DNA of 64,000 nt from Pseudomonadota bacterium (GCA_021800795.1 JAJYYO010000002.1:129354-193353); one strand, 5' to 3'. Positions 40,413 through 51,853 are shown, counted from the stretch's first letter. Numbers and translations are program-made. Notes: generated from the letters alone by a model not told the origin.

Positions 40413-43400
40413 ATGCCTAACCAAACGTCATTCGATCTCGCCTCACTTGCCGTTGTAAAGCCCGGGATGGAAGAGGCGTTGCGAGTGGTAGGCGAACGCC
40501 TTTTTCAATTTCTGGACGCCCCCACGCTCAATGTGCCTGCGTTGGAAGAGGCGTGCGTAGAATTGCACCGTGTGCAGGGTGTGCTCAGAATGATCCGTCT
40601 GGAAGGAGTGGCGGTGTTCTGCACGGAAATTGGGAACGTGTTGGAAGAGTTATGCGAAAACCCCGGTCTGGCTTCCTACCTGTATCGAACTGTTCTGCAA
40701 AGCGCGCTGGGCGGCCTGTCTGATTATCTGGATGCGCTGATGCAAGGGGCGGATAACGCCGTATTGCGTCTGTTTCCGAAATACGAAGCCATGCAACACC
40801 TGCGCGGCATGGAAATGTCATTCGAGCAGGATCTGTTCTTTCCCAATCTGGCTGTGCAATTGCCGGAGAGCGTGCTGGGCATCGCTCAGCCGGAAAATGT
40901 CAAAGCGCTGATCAAGGCGGCGCACAGCCAGTATCAGCGTGGCCTGATACTTTGGTTGCAAAAGAATGATGTAACAGGCGCGTTTTTACCGATGAAACAG
41001 GCTCTGGATACGGTATTGAACTGCGTACCCCAGGACGACAGGCGGGCATTCTGGTGGATAGCAGGCGGTCTGCTCGATTGCGTAAAGCATGAGGATTTGT
41101 CACACGATCTGAGTGTGCGCAAATTGCTGGGCAGGATAGATCGGCAGATGCGAGCGGTTGAGAAAGAGGATGCGGGCGATGTTCAGCATATCCTCAATGA
41201 AATGCTCTACCTGATAGGAAGGTGCGATGCCGCGAGCGATCGTGTAGAGCAGATACGGAAACAATACGCTCTGAATCAATACTATCCCGCCGTGATGGAT
41301 TCTGCCGAGGAAAAACAGTCCTACGAGGAACTGCGCGATCAGATGCAGGAGGCTGAAGATAACTGGGAGTTGTGCGTTGCGGGCAACAAGGATGCGTGCA
41401 ACAGATTTGTCGAGTATGTGGAAAAAATTGCTCAGAAAAGTGACCGGCTGGAACATGATCCTCCTCATTATCTGACCAAAAAAATCGAGGCCTTGTCGGC
41501 CTACTTGCGCGATCCGGAATATGCCCGCCTGATTGGCGAAGATGTGGCAATGGCGCTGATGCTCTGGCGCAGCGGCATGACGCACTATGAGACCATAGAC
41601 ACTCGTTTCCAGGAGCAGGCGCGCACTCTGTCCAATCAGATAGATGCAGCGATGAGTCAGAAGCCTGAGGATGCGCAACGCATCGCGGAGTTGATCAGCC
41701 TTTATAGCCAGACCGAACAAGGTGCGGTTACCTCTTCGCTGGCCAATGAAATGCTGGCGAACCTGGAGCTCGTTGAGCAGGGGTTGAATGAATTTTTTGA
41801 CGATGCAGGCAAAAGACCGGCACTGAACGGTTTGCAGCGTTTGCTGGTGCAAATTCACGGCGGCCTGCATATTCTCTCTCTGAAACAGGCGGAGCAACTG
41901 TTGCTGGAGATTCAAGCGCTGGTGCGTCATTTTTCAGATGGGGAGGCGGCGCCCAAGCCGGCAGAAGCGCAGGCTCTGGCAAGGGCGGTAAGCACACTGC
42001 ACGCTTACCTTGAGCATCTGGCTCATGGACAAATGGACGATACGATGGTCTTGCGCGGCGCATTGGCCGAATTGGCAAGATTGCGTCAAGTGTCCAGCCC
42101 CGTTGCACCAATAACTTCAATGCCGTCCGCAACAGCGGCGGTCTCCGTCAAACCCGCAGAAATACCTGAAACATCCGTCATTCAGCAGCGTCCCCTGGTA
42201 GAGCATCCGCCCGGTGAAGACGCAGAGCTGCTTGAAATATTTCTGGAAGAGGCAAAAGAAGTGTTGTCCATCATGCGCGACAACGTCGAAATCATTCAGT
42301 TGCATCCCGAAAATCTGGAACCGCTGATAACCATACGTCGCGGCTTTCATACGCTGAAGGGCAGCGGGCGCATGGTGGGTCTGAATACTTTGGGCGAGGT
42401 AGCCTGGGCGGCTGAACGAGCCATGCAAAAATGCCTGCAGGATAAAAAGCCGGCCGACCCCGTTTTAATGCACTTTATTGTGGATGGCTTGCAGGTTTTC
42501 TCCGCCTGGGTGGCGGATCTTGAAAAGCAGGGCTACGCGAACATCGATGCGCATGATTTGCTTGCGCGCGCGCGGCAAATTGAGAGTGGCGCCGGCGTGC
42601 CGGTCGAGCCCGTTGCAAAGCAGCGGATTCCAGAAGTGCCGGATAACGATTTCAAGGAACCGGAGTCGGTGGTCATAGGGGAAATTGCGCTTTCACCCAC
42701 CCTGTTCAAAATTGCCAGCGAGGAAGCCAGCCAGAATGTGCTCGCATTGCGTCATCAGTTTAATGCGATGCTGGTGACTCATCCGCCGCAGGCCGCATAT
42801 GACTTCATGCGTGCTGCCCATACGCTGGCGGGAATATGTCGAAGTCTCGGTTTTATGTCTGTGGTAGAGCTGTCTGCTGCCCTTGAGGGGTGGTTGCAGG
42901 CCAGTATTGACATGCCGGTGAGCATCGGTGCGGAGCAGTTGCACATGCTGGAAGAAGTCATCGTAGAGCTTGATGAGATGGTGCAGTGCATCTGTGCCAG
43001 GGAAATGCCGCAGAAATGCGATGATCTGGTGACGCTGGTGCTGGCCGACAAAGATCGGATAATCAGCGAGAACGAGAGGCTGACACAGCTTGACGAGCTG
43101 AGCGGGGAAGCAGTAGCGACGGGTGTGGAGCCGACAGAACCGGCAGAACCGGTAGAACCGGCCGAAATGGAAGAAGCTGCGGAACAGGCAGAATTCGCGA
43201 AAGCGCCTGTCGAGCCGGCGGGTGATGTTGCAGCGCCTGTCTGGAGCAGAGCCGTGCACAAGCAGCAGGCCAATCTGCGCGATGATGTGGATGAGCAGTT
43301 GCTGCCGGTCTTTCTGGAAGAAGCGGATGAGCTGTATCCCAGGATAGGCGATTGCCTGCGCACCTTGCGCCAGACGCCTAATGGCGATTTGCATTTGTTG

Positions 43401-45458
43401 AACCGCCTGCTGCATACCCTGAAGGGTAGTGCGCGTATGACGGGTGCCATGCGTATAGGTGATGTCGCCCATGAAATGGAAGGCCGTCTGCTGGAGGGGG
43501 GCGAGCCGGCGAGCGATGTTTGGGATGCGCTGGAGAGCGATCTGGATCACCTCAACATCATGCTGGAGGAATTGCGCAGCGGCAAGGTTCAGGAGGCGGT
43601 TGAAGTCGAAGCCGCAGAAGCCATGGGTGAAACAGCGCCCGCCGGCACTGAGCGTACTCAACATGCCAGTATGCTGCGCGTACGTTCGGATACGGTCGAT
43701 CGTCTGGTCAATCAGGCCGGCGAAATCAGCGTGGCGCGTTCGCGTGTGGAAACCGAGTTGCGCGCCTTCAAGGAAGGTCTGCTGGAATTAACCGGCAGCG
43801 TGGCGCGCCTGCGTAAACAGTTGCGCGAGGTGGAAATCCAGGCGGAGAGCCAGATCCAGGCACGCGTTTCGCTGGCCAGTGAAAGCAATGAGCAATTCGA
43901 TCCGCTGGAGTTTGACCGTTTTACGCGTTTGCAGGAACTGACGCGTTTCATGAATGAGAGCGTGCATGACGTGCAGACGGTTCAACAGTCGCTGCTGAAG
44001 AATATCGATGAAACCAGTTCGGCGCTGTTTGCGCAGGCGCGCTTGAACCGCGATCTGCAGCAGAATCTGATGAGCGTGCGCATGGTTCCGTTCAGCAGCA
44101 TGAGCGAACGCCTGTATCGGCTGGTGCGACAAACCGCCAAGGAGTTGAACAAGCGTGCGAACCTCGAATTGACCGGCACCGGAGTGGAGCTGGATCGCAG
44201 CGTGCTGGAAAAGATGGCTGCCCCGTTTGAACATTTGTTACGCAATGCAATCGCGCACGGACTGGAAGATGAGCGGCTGCGTATCGACAGCGGCAAGGAT
44301 GCCATCGGCGAAGTGCAGCTGAGTTTGCGCCAGGAAAGCAATGAGGTGGTATTCGAGCTCAGCGATGACGGCATTGGCTTGAATTTCGCCGCACTGAGGG
44401 CTGAGGCAATCAAGAAGGGCCTTCTGGAGGCTGACGCGGATATTAGCGATGAACAACTGGCCCAGCTGATTTTTACCTCGGGCATTTCTACTGCGAGCGA
44501 AGTGACGGAAGTGGCCGGGCGCGGCATAGGCATGGATGTGGTGCGCAGCGAAATTACGGCATTGGGTGGACGGATCGATGTCAGTTCCGTTTCCGGGCAG
44601 GGTACCAAATTCACGATACACCTGCCGCTCACCCTGGCTGTCACGCAGGTGCTGATGGTGCGTGCAGGCGAGCGTATTTACGCCATTCCGTCCACCATGG
44701 TGGAACAGGTCAGACAGATCAAACCGGCCGAGTTGAACGCTGTGTACAAAGAGCAAAAAGTGGAATGGGAAGGCCATAGCTATCCATTCCATTATTTGCC
44801 GACGATGCTGGGTGATGACGAGCGTGTGCCGGAAGTTCAGCCATATAATCCGGTTTTGCTGCTGCGCAGCGGCAACCAGCGCATCGCCTTGCATGTTGAC
44901 GAATTGCGGGGCAACCAGGAGACCGTGGTGAAAAACATCGGCCCTCAACTGGCAAGGCTGCCGGGTATTGCCGGCGCCACCGTGTCGAGCAACGGCGCGG
45001 TGGTGTTGATTCTGAACCCGGTTCAGATGACGCAGCGCATCATCACGCGTCAGCTGCGCCGTGAAGAAAAAATCGTGCCGCAAGTTCTGCCTTTGATCAT
45101 GGTGGTGGATGATTCGCTGACCGTACGCAAGATCACCACGCGTTTGCTGATGCGGGCCGGATATCAGGTGGTGACAGCCAAGGACGGGGTGGATGCGCTG
45201 GAGCAGCTGAGCGAGATTACGCCGTCCGTGATGCTGCTGGATATTGAAATGCCGCGCATGGACGGTTTTGAATTAACCAAGCTGATGCGGCGTGATGAAA
45301 AGACCAGAAAACTGCCTATCATCATGATCACCTCGCGTACGGCGGATAAACACCGCGACTTCGCCATGGAGCTGGGTGTGAATGCCTACCTCGGCAAGCC
45401 CTTCCAGGAAGACGAGTTGCTGGAACGGATCGCCGAATTTTTACCGGCGGCGGCTTAA
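40413..45458 (+). CDS. chpA: Hybrid multi-Hpt histidine kinase/response regulator (ChpA/PilL-like)
   Basis: 1681 aa: several Hpt motifs (GFHTLKGSGRMVGL, AAHTLAGICRSLGF, LLHTLKGSARMTGA), CheA kinase, CheW domain, C-terminal receiver. Confidence 0.93.
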   Translation: MPNQTSFDLASLAVVKPGMEEALRVVGERLFQFLDAPTLNVPALEEACVELHRVQGVLRMIRLEGVAVFCTEIGNVLEELCENPGLASYLYRTVLQSALGGLSDYLDALMQGADNAVLRLFPKYEAMQHLRGMEMSFEQDLFFPNLAVQLPESVLGIAQPENVKALIKAAHSQYQRGLILWLQKNDVTGAFLPMKQALDTVLNCVPQDDRRAFWWIAGGLLDCVKHEDLSHDLSVRKLLGRIDRQMRAVEKEDAGDVQHILNEMLYLIGRCDAASDRVEQIRKQYALNQYYPAVMDSAEEKQSYEELRDQMQEAEDNWELCVAGNKDACNRFVEYVEKIAQKSDRLEHDPPHYLTKKIEALSAYLRDPEYARLIGEDVAMALMLWRSGMTHYETIDTRFQEQARTLSNQIDAAMSQKPEDAQRIAELISLYSQTEQGAVTSSLANEMLANLELVEQGLNEFFDDAGKRPALNGLQRLLVQIHGGLHILSLKQAEQLLLEIQALVRHFSDGEAAPKPAEAQALARAVSTLHAYLEHLAHGQMDDTMVLRGALAELARLRQVSSPVAPITSMPSATAAVSVKPAEIPETSVIQQRPLVEHPPGEDAELLEIFLEEAKEVLSIMRDNVEIIQLHPENLEPLITIRRGFHTLKGSGRMVGLNTLGEVAWAAERAMQKCLQDKKPADPVLMHFIVDGLQVFSAWVADLEKQGYANIDAHDLLARARQIESGAGVPVEPVAKQRIPEVPDNDFKEPESVVIGEIALSPTLFKIASEEASQNVLALRHQFNAMLVTHPPQAAYDFMRAAHTLAGICRSLGFMSVVELSAALEGWLQASIDMPVSIGAEQLHMLEEVIVELDEMVQCICAREMPQKCDDLVTLVLADKDRIISENERLTQLDELSGEAVATGVEPTEPAEPVEPAEMEEAAEQAEFAKAPVEPAGDVAAPVWSRAVHKQQANLRDDVDEQLLPVFLEEADELYPRIGDCLRTLRQTPNGDLHLLNRLLHTLKGSARMTGAMRIGDVAHEMEGRLLEGGEPASDVWDALESDLDHLNIMLEELRSGKVQEAVEVEAAEAMGETAPAGTERTQHASMLRVRSDTVDRLVNQAGEISVARSRVETELRAFKEGLLELTGSVARLRKQLREVEIQAESQIQARVSLASESNEQFDPLEFDRFTRLQELTRFMNESVHDVQTVQQSLLKNIDETSSALFAQARLNRDLQQNLMSVRMVPFSSMSERLYRLVRQTAKELNKRANLELTGTGVELDRSVLEKMAAPFEHLLRNAIAHGLEDERLRIDSGKDAIGEVQLSLRQESNEVVFELSDDGIGLNFAALRAEAIKKGLLEADADISDEQLAQLIFTSGISTASEVTEVAGRGIGMDVVRSEITALGGRIDVSSVSGQGTKFTIHLPLTLAVTQVLMVRAGERIYAIPSTMVEQVRQIKPAELNAVYKEQKVEWEGHSYPFHYLPTMLGDDERVPEVQPYNPVLLLRSGNQRIALHVDELRGNQETVVKNIGPQLARLPGIAGATVSSNGAVVLILNPVQMTQRIITRQLRREEKIVPQVLPLIMVVDDSLTVRKITTRLLMRAGYQVVTAKDGVDALEQLSEITPSVMLLDIEMPRMDGFELTKLMRRDEKTRKLPIIMITSRTADKHRDFAMELGVNAYLGKPFQEDELLERIAEFLPAAA

Positions 45459-45538
45459 AGTTTTTTCATGGGGGTGTTGCAGGCCGGATGCAGCAATGAA
45501 AAATTGTGAAGGTTCGCACGGCAAGTTACAATGCGGGC

Positions 45539-46099
45539 ATGTCTAAATTCGATCTCACCCACCACTTCCTGATTGCCATGCCTGCCATGCAAGAGGGCTT
45601 CTTTGCCGGCACGCTCACCTATGTCTGCGAGCATGACGAAAACGGCGCGCTGGGGCTGGTGGTGAACCGCCCGATCAGCCTGACGCTGGCTGAAATGTTC
45701 AGTCAGATCAACATTCCGCTGCATCAGCCGGCACTGGGCAAATTGCCGGTGTATGTGGGCGGCCCTGTACAAGTCGAGCGGGGATTCGTATTGCACGACA
45801 CCCGGCAGGATTGGCAGTCCACCCTGCGTATCAATGACAGACTGGCCCTGACGACTTCCAAGGATATACTGGAGGCATTGGGAGAGGGCACGGGCCCGGA
45901 CAATTTTCTGGTAACCCTGGGTTATTCAGGCTGGGAGCCGGGTCAGCTGGAACATGAAATCAACGAAAATACCTGGCTGACGGTGCCTGCCACCGAAGAT
46001 ATCCTGTTCGGGCTGCCGGCCGAAGAGCGGCTCGCGGCGGCGATGGCGCTGCTGGGCGTGAATTACTCGATGCTGGTAGAAGATGCCGGACATGCCTGA
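45539..46099 (+). CDS. YqgE/AlgH family protein
   Basis: FLIAMPAMQEGFFAGTLTYVCEHDENGALGLVVNRP. Confidence 0.93.
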   Translation: MSKFDLTHHFLIAMPAMQEGFFAGTLTYVCEHDENGALGLVVNRPISLTLAEMFSQINIPLHQPALGKLPVYVGGPVQVERGFVLHDTRQDWQSTLRINDRLALTTSKDILEALGEGTGPDNFLVTLGYSGWEPGQLEHEINENTWLTVPATEDILFGLPAEERLAAAMALLGVNYSMLVEDAGHA

Positions 46100-46658
46100 T
46101 AAATCAGGAGCGAGGATTGAGGAGCGAGGAGTGAGTACAGAAAGCTGCTGCGCAGCGACACCGCTCCACTCCTCGCTTTGCTCTCCTCAACCCTCAATCC
46201 GCAATCCTGTCGTTGGCACCCTGCTCGCCTTCGATTTCGGCACGCAACGTATCGGCGTTGCCGTCGGCAACACGTTTTCATCCAGTTCGCAGCCCCTGAC
46301 CACCATAGCCGAGGAAAAAAACGACAGCCGTTTTGCTGCCATCGCGTCCCTCGTGAAAGAATGGCAGCCCTGCGCCCTGCTGGTGGGTCTGCCCGGCAAT
46401 GACGACGGGACGCCGCACGAGTTGACCGCGCTGTGCCGACGTTTCGCCAATCGTCTCCAGGGCCGCTTCAGTCTTCCCACGATACTGGTGGACGAGCGTT
46501 ATACTTCGCTGGCCGCCGGCAGCCAGTTGAACAAGGAAGGCATAAGAGGCCGTGCACAGAAGCGTTTGCTCGACCAGTATGCCGCGCAGCAAATTATGCA
46601 GGCCTATCTTGATGAACCTGCGGCGTGTGTAATATTAAGCAGAGGTGTACATGAATAA
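46083..46658 (+). CDS. ruvX: Putative Holliday junction resolvase RuvX/YqgF
   Basis: [31 protein letters not shown]-terminal start uncertain because of a repeat. Confidence 0.93.
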   Translation: MPDMPDKSGARIEERGVSTESCCAATPLHSSLCSPQPSIRNPVVGTLLAFDFGTQRIGVAVGNTFSSSSQPLTTIAEEKNDSRFAAIASLVKEWQPCALLVGLPGNDDGTPHELTALCRRFANRLQGRFSLPTILVDERYTSLAAGSQLNKEGIRGRAQKRLLDQYAAQQIMQAYLDEPAACVILSRGVHE

Positions 46659-47607
46659 TCCGCAGCTCAACAAGCAGGGCGAATTGCAGCACCTGTTGAC
46701 CACGGAAGGCTTGCCGGCGCACATCATGCGCGACATTCTCGACCGTGCCGCCTCTTTTCTTGAGGTCGCCGAAGGGCGCGAAATCAAGAAAGTGCCGCTC
46801 CTTCACGGCAAGTCGGTGTTCAATATCTTCTTCGAGAACAGCACGCGCACGCGCACCACCTTTGAAATCGCCGCCAAACGCCTGTCGGCGGATGTGGTCA
46901 ATCTGAACATCGGTTCGTCGTCCACCAGCAAGGGCGAAACGTTGCTGGATACCGTGGACAACCTGTGTGCGATGCATGCGGACATGTTCGTGGTGCGCCA
47001 TTCGCAAAGCGGCGCCGCGCACCTGATTGCGCGGCATGTCGCTCCCGAAATACACGTGATCAACGCGGGAGACGGGCGTCATGCGCACCCTACCCAGGCG
47101 TTGCTGGACATGTTCACCATCCGCCACTACAAAAAGGAATTTCATAATCTGCGCGTGGCCATCGTGGGCGACGTGCTGCACTCGCGTGTTGCGCGCTCAC
47201 AGATTCATGCGCTGACGACATTGGGTGTGCCGGAAGTGCGCGTGATCGCCCCGAAGACGCTGCTGCCGACCATGGTCGAGAATCTCGGCGTGCAGGTGTA
47301 TCACGACATGGCGAAGGGACTGAAGGATGTGGACGTGGTGCTGATGTTGCGTTTGCAGAATGAACGCATGCAGGGCGCCTTGCTTCCATCGGGACAGGAG
47401 TATTTCAAGAATTACGGGCTGACCGAGGAAAAGCTGGCCTATGCCAGAACGGATGCGATCGTGATGCATCCGGGGCCGATGAACCGCGGTATCGAAATCG
47501 ATTCGCGCGTGGCCGACGGCGCGCAATCCGTGATTCTGTCGCAGGTGACATTCGGCATCGCGGTGCGCATGGCAGTGATGAGCATACTGGCCGGGAGTCC
47601 GAAATGA
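46651..47607 (+). CDS. pyrB: Aspartate carbamoyltransferase catalytic subunit
   Basis: [44 protein letters not shown]. Confidence 0.97.
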   Translation: MNNPQLNKQGELQHLLTTEGLPAHIMRDILDRAASFLEVAEGREIKKVPLLHGKSVFNIFFENSTRTRTTFEIAAKRLSADVVNLNIGSSSTSKGETLLDTVDNLCAMHADMFVVRHSQSGAAHLIARHVAPEIHVINAGDGRHAHPTQALLDMFTIRHYKKEFHNLRVAIVGDVLHSRVARSQIHALTTLGVPEVRVIAPKTLLPTMVENLGVQVYHDMAKGLKDVDVVLMLRLQNERMQGALLPSGQEYFKNYGLTEEKLAYARTDAIVMHPGPMNRGIEIDSRVADGAQSVILSQVTFGIAVRMAVMSILAGSPK

Positions 47608-48905
47608 ATATCCACATCAAAAACGGTCGGTTGATCGACCCGAGAAACAACATCGACGCAAAGCTGGATGTGTATGTAATGGACAAGCGTATCGCGGCGA
47701 TAGGCCAGGCGCCGGACGGTTTTATGGCTGCTCAGGTGATCGACGCTGCCGGTATGATCGTGATCCCGGGGCTGATCGACCTTGCAGCAAGATTGAGAGA
47801 GCCGGGCTATGAATATATGGCCACGCTGGAGTCGGAAATGCTGGCTGCGGTGGCGGGCGGCGTGACCAGCCTGGCCTGTCCTCCCGACACCGACCCGCCG
47901 CTGGATGAACCTGGCCTGGTGGAAATGCTCAAGCACCGCGCACGCAACCTGAATCTGGCGCGCCTGTATCCGGTAGCCGCCCTGACCACTGCGCTCAAGG
48001 GTTGCGAGCTGACCGAAATGGCGGAGCTGGTGGATGCCGGCTGCGTCGCCTTCAGTCAGGCCGATGCGCCGCTCACCGATACCCGGGTGCTTTATCGTGC
48101 GATGCAATATGCCGCGACGTTCGGCTATTCGGTATGGCTGCGCCCGCAGGACAGTTTTCTGGCACGCGACGGCGTGGCGCATGACGGCGAAGTCGCGACG
48201 CGTTGCGGTTTGCCCGCCATCCCGGTGTGTGCCGAAACCATCGCGCTGGCGACGATGTTGTCCCTGGCGCGTGAAACCGGTGCGAAATTGCACATCTGTC
48301 GCCTGTCCAGTGCGGCAGGTGTGGAAATGATACGTACCGCCAAACAGCAAGGCCTGGCGGTGAGCTGTGACGTGACCATGAACCACGTACACCTGTCCGA
48401 GATGGACATCGGTTACTTCGACCCGAATTGCCGATTGACTCCGCCGCTGCGCAGTCTGCGTGACCGTGCAGCGCTGCGCGCCGGTTTGCTGGACGGTACC
48501 ATAGATGCCATCTGTTCCAACCACGCGCCGGTGGACGAAGATGCCAAGCAATTGCCATTTGCCGAAGCGGAATCCGGTGCAACAGGGCTGGAGTTGCTGC
48601 TGCCGTTGATATTGAAATGGGCGCAGCAGGAAAAAATTTCCCTGTCCGATGCGGTCGCGCGCGCCACGCTGCGACCCGCGCAGATACTGGGTCTGGATGC
48701 CGGCCATCTGAGCATCGGCGCGGCGGCCGATATGTGCGTGTTTGATCCGGAGGCCTGCTGGCGCGTGGAACCCGCAGCACTGAAGAGTCAGGGCAAAAAC
48801 ACGCCGTTTACCGGCATGGAGGTTCAGGGGCTCGTCCGCTACACGCTGGTTGACGGTAAAGTGGTCTATCAGAGCCAGGAATCAGGATTGAGGATCGAGG
48901 ATTGA
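47604..48905 (+). CDS. pyrC': Dihydroorotase-like protein, probably non-catalytic (PyrC')
   Basis: Overlaps pyrB; DHOase fold, but [11 protein letters not shown] replaces DxHxHLREPG and CSNHAPV replaces TDHAPH. Confidence 0.9.
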   Translation: MNIHIKNGRLIDPRNNIDAKLDVYVMDKRIAAIGQAPDGFMAAQVIDAAGMIVIPGLIDLAARLREPGYEYMATLESEMLAAVAGGVTSLACPPDTDPPLDEPGLVEMLKHRARNLNLARLYPVAALTTALKGCELTEMAELVDAGCVAFSQADAPLTDTRVLYRAMQYAATFGYSVWLRPQDSFLARDGVAHDGEVATRCGLPAIPVCAETIALATMLSLARETGAKLHICRLSSAAGVEMIRTAKQQGLAVSCDVTMNHVHLSEMDIGYFDPNCRLTPPLRSLRDRAALRAGLLDGTIDAICSNHAPVDEDAKQLPFAEAESGATGLELLLPLILKWAQQEKISLSDAVARATLRPAQILGLDAGHLSIGAAADMCVFDPEACWRVEPAALKSQGKNTPFTGMEVQGLVRYTLVDGKVVYQSQESGLRIED

Positions 48906-48947
48906 GGATTGTAGGGGCGTAATTTATTGCGCCCACTTTTATAACGA

Positions 48948-49655
48948 ATGCGAAATGCAATGACGAGCGAAACAGAACCGCAGGTTGCCATGGTCGACCT
49001 GAAAAACAGCCTGACCGAAGAGGAGCGAGTCCAATTCGAGCAACAGTTGAGCGAAAAAAATCTTGAGCTTGAACGGGTCGTTGACCCGATGGCGCGTGTA
49101 CGGCTGAAGCTGGATATCGCCGAAATTCTGATCTGGCTGGAGCGCAACAAGGAAGCATGGAATATGGCGCGCACGGCGTTTGCTACCGCCCTGCAAAATG
49201 AGGAATGGCAGGACGCCGTGGAAGCCTGCAACGTGCTGTACCAGACCGGACAGTCAGATTCGATACCTGCGCTGGGTATGGGCGTCTGGCTGGCGGTGAC
49301 TTTTCCGGTTGCGCCTGAACTCACCTTCGCCATGCTCGACCATATCGTCAGCGAAACGCCGAGCCATGCGGATGGTGCGGCGCTCGCAGCCGTCACGGCA
49401 CGCTATGTGATCGACATGCGCGCCGACGATGGGGAGCATGAAGACTGGAGTTTGCTGGCCAATGATCTGATCGCCCGCGTAGCCTTACGCCACAGCAAGG
49501 TGCAGGACCAGCAGGCGCTCAACGCGTGGATGGATAAGCTGGGTTTGCGCGACCCGCAGGTATTTCTGCCGCGTCTGAGTCAGGTGGTGAATGCCATCGT
49601 CGGCGATTCGTGGTGGTTCGACCGCAACGAGCTGCGCGATAAATTGCCGGAATAG
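48948..49655 (+). CDS. Hypothetical protein
   Basis: 235-aa ORF between pyrC' and opdA; no family recognised. Confidence 0.6.
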   Translation: MRNAMTSETEPQVAMVDLKNSLTEEERVQFEQQLSEKNLELERVVDPMARVRLKLDIAEILIWLERNKEAWNMARTAFATALQNEEWQDAVEACNVLYQTGQSDSIPALGMGVWLAVTFPVAPELTFAMLDHIVSETPSHADGAALAAVTARYVIDMRADDGEHEDWSLLANDLIARVALRHSKVQDQQALNAWMDKLGLRDPQVFLPRLSQVVNAIVGDSWWFDRNELRDKLPE

Positions 49656-49744
49656 CAGTTTATTGGGCGAGCCGTGCTATAGCCGTTTCGTAGTAAAATG
49701 CGACCGTCAGTTTTCCCACAGAACTATTTATCTTCAACCTGCTC

Positions 49745-51853
49745 ATGAACCCACTCCTGGATTTTACCGGTCTGCCGCGCTTTGCGGAGATCCAACCCGA
49801 ACATGTTGCACCGGCGATCGAGAAACTGCTGGCGGAATGCCGCACGCTGGTCGCCTATCTGCTGGCCGACAAGAAGCCGCCTACCTGGCAGAATTTCGTG
49901 GTTCCGATGGAAGATGCACATGAGCGATTGTCGCGCGCCTGGGGGCCGGTCGCTCATCTGAATGCGGTGATGAATTCACCCGAGTTGCGCGAAGCTTATA
50001 ACACCACGCTGCCGGTGATCACCCAGTATTACGCGGAGCTCGGGCAGAACCTTGAATTGTTCAATAAATTCAAACAATTGCGAAATAGTCCCGAATTCGG
50101 AAAACTGAATGCGACGCGCCAAAAAATCATCGAGAACGAGTTGCGCGATTTCCGTCTGGGTGGCGCCGAGTTGCCGGAAGACAAGAAGGCGCGCTATCTG
50201 GAAATCCAGGAGCGTCAGTCCGAGTTGTCATCGAAATTTTCGGACAACCTGCTGGATGCCACCAACGACTTCACGCTGATCGTTGAAAATTCTCCCTCAT
50301 CCCAAAGCCCCCTCGCTTCGCTCTCCCCCTCTCAAGGGGGAAGGGGCGAGCGTGGCTCTGATGAGCCGAAAATACCCGATGAACTTGCCGGCCTGCCGGA
50401 AGATGCCTTGCAAGCCGCGCACGAAGCGGCTGTCGAGTCAGGCAAAACGGGATGGCTGTTTACCCTGAAAGCGCCGTCCTATATGCCGGTGATGCAATTC
50501 GCAGACAACCGAGAACTGCGCGAAAAAATGTACCGCGCTTATGCCACGCGCGCCTCTGAATTCGGTAAACCCGAATGGGACAATTCACCGCTGATCAATG
50601 AAATCGTGCAGTTGCGCGGTGAAGAGGCGCGCCTGCTGGGATTCAATAATTACGGCGAATTGTCGCTGGCTGCCAAGATGGCGGAGAGCCCTCAGCAGGT
50701 TGTTGATTTCATGCGCGAACTGGCGCAGCGCGCAAGGCCGTTTGCCGAGAAGGATCTGGCGGAGCTGCGCGAATTTGCGCGCGCTGAGTTGGGCATCGAT
50801 GAACTGCATTCCTGGGATACCACCTATGCAAGCGAGAAGCTGCGCGAGCGGCGCTACGCTTTTTCCGAGCAGGAAGTGAAGGAATATTTCCCTGAAGACG
50901 CGGTGCTGGCCGGATTGTTCAAGCTGGTCGAAACGCTGTATGGTCTGCATATCGTGGCATCCACAGCACCCGTATGGCATGAGAGCGTGCGATTCTTCGA
51001 CATCCGCGATGCGCAAGGCGGGATTGTCGGGCAATTCTATTTCGATCTGTATGCCAGAGCCAGCAAGCGCGGCGGGGCGTGGATGGACGACGTGATCACG
51101 CGCCGGCGTCTGGATGAGGGCATACAGACGCCGGTGGCCTGCATGAACTGCAATTTTTCGGCGCCAGTCGGCGGCAAACCCGCCGTGTTCACGCACGATG
51201 AAGTTATCACGCTGTTCCACGAGTTCGGTCACGGCCTGCATCACCTGCTGACCGAAGTGGAAGACCTGGGCGTGTCCGGCATCAACGGCGTGGAATGGGA
51301 TGCGGTCGAACTGCCCAGTCAGTTCATGGAAAATTACTGCTGGGAATGGGACGTGCTGTGCGGCATGACGCGTCATGTGACAAGCGGAGAACCGCTGCCG
51401 CGCGCGCTGTTCGACAAGATGCTGGCGGCCAAAAACTTCCAGAGCGGTTTGCAGACGCTGCGCCAGATCGAGTTCGCCTTGTTCGACATGCTGATGCACA
51501 GCACCTTCGATGCGGGGGGCGACCAGACCATCTTGCAGTTGCTCGATGAAGTGCGTAAAGAGGTGGCAGTGCTGATCCCGCCTGAATTTAACCGCTTCCC
51601 GCACAGCTTTTCGCATATCTTCGCGGGCGGTTACGGCGCGGGCTATTACAGCTACAAATGGGCGGAGGTGTTGTCCGCGGATGCCTATAGCCTGTTCGAG
51701 GAGCATGGCGTGCTCAATCCGGATGTCGGTGCGCGTTTTCGCGCGGAAATCCTGGCGGTTGGCGGCTCGCGCGGTGCGATGCAATCGTTCGCGGCATTCC
51801 GTGGGCGCGAACCTTCCATCGATGCGCTGTTGCGCCATAACGGTTTAGCCTGA
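49745..51853 (+). CDS. prlC: M3-family oligopeptidase A
   Basis: [19 protein letters not shown] (HEFGH zinc site). Confidence 0.95.
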   Translation: MNPLLDFTGLPRFAEIQPEHVAPAIEKLLAECRTLVAYLLADKKPPTWQNFVVPMEDAHERLSRAWGPVAHLNAVMNSPELREAYNTTLPVITQYYAELGQNLELFNKFKQLRNSPEFGKLNATRQKIIENELRDFRLGGAELPEDKKARYLEIQERQSELSSKFSDNLLDATNDFTLIVENSPSSQSPLASLSPSQGGRGERGSDEPKIPDELAGLPEDALQAAHEAAVESGKTGWLFTLKAPSYMPVMQFADNRELREKMYRAYATRASEFGKPEWDNSPLINEIVQLRGEEARLLGFNNYGELSLAAKMAESPQQVVDFMRELAQRARPFAEKDLAELREFARAELGIDELHSWDTTYASEKLRERRYAFSEQEVKEYFPEDAVLAGLFKLVETLYGLHIVASTAPVWHESVRFFDIRDAQGGIVGQFYFDLYARASKRGGAWMDDVITRRRLDEGIQTPVACMNCNFSAPVGGKPAVFTHDEVITLFHEFGHGLHHLLTEVEDLGVSGINGVEWDAVELPSQFMENYCWEWDVLCGMTRHVTSGEPLPRALFDKMLAAKNFQSGLQTLRQIEFALFDMLMHSTFDAGGDQTILQLLDEVRKEVAVLIPPEFNRFPHSFSHIFAGGYGAGYYSYKWAEVLSADAYSLFEEHGVLNPDVGARFRAEILAVGGSRGAMQSFAAFRGREPSIDALLRHNGLA
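50291..50355. repeat. In-frame palindromic repeat in the oligopeptidase gene
   Basis: [83 protein letters not shown]. Confidence 0.75.

Noticed and set aside
42693-43664. Long antisense ORF (323 aa) opposite chpA, and similar shadow ORFs (e.g. 3540-4688, 56135-57283, 50585-51838)
   Set aside because: They mirror strongly supported genes on the other strand, have biased low-plausibility composition and no recognisable domains.
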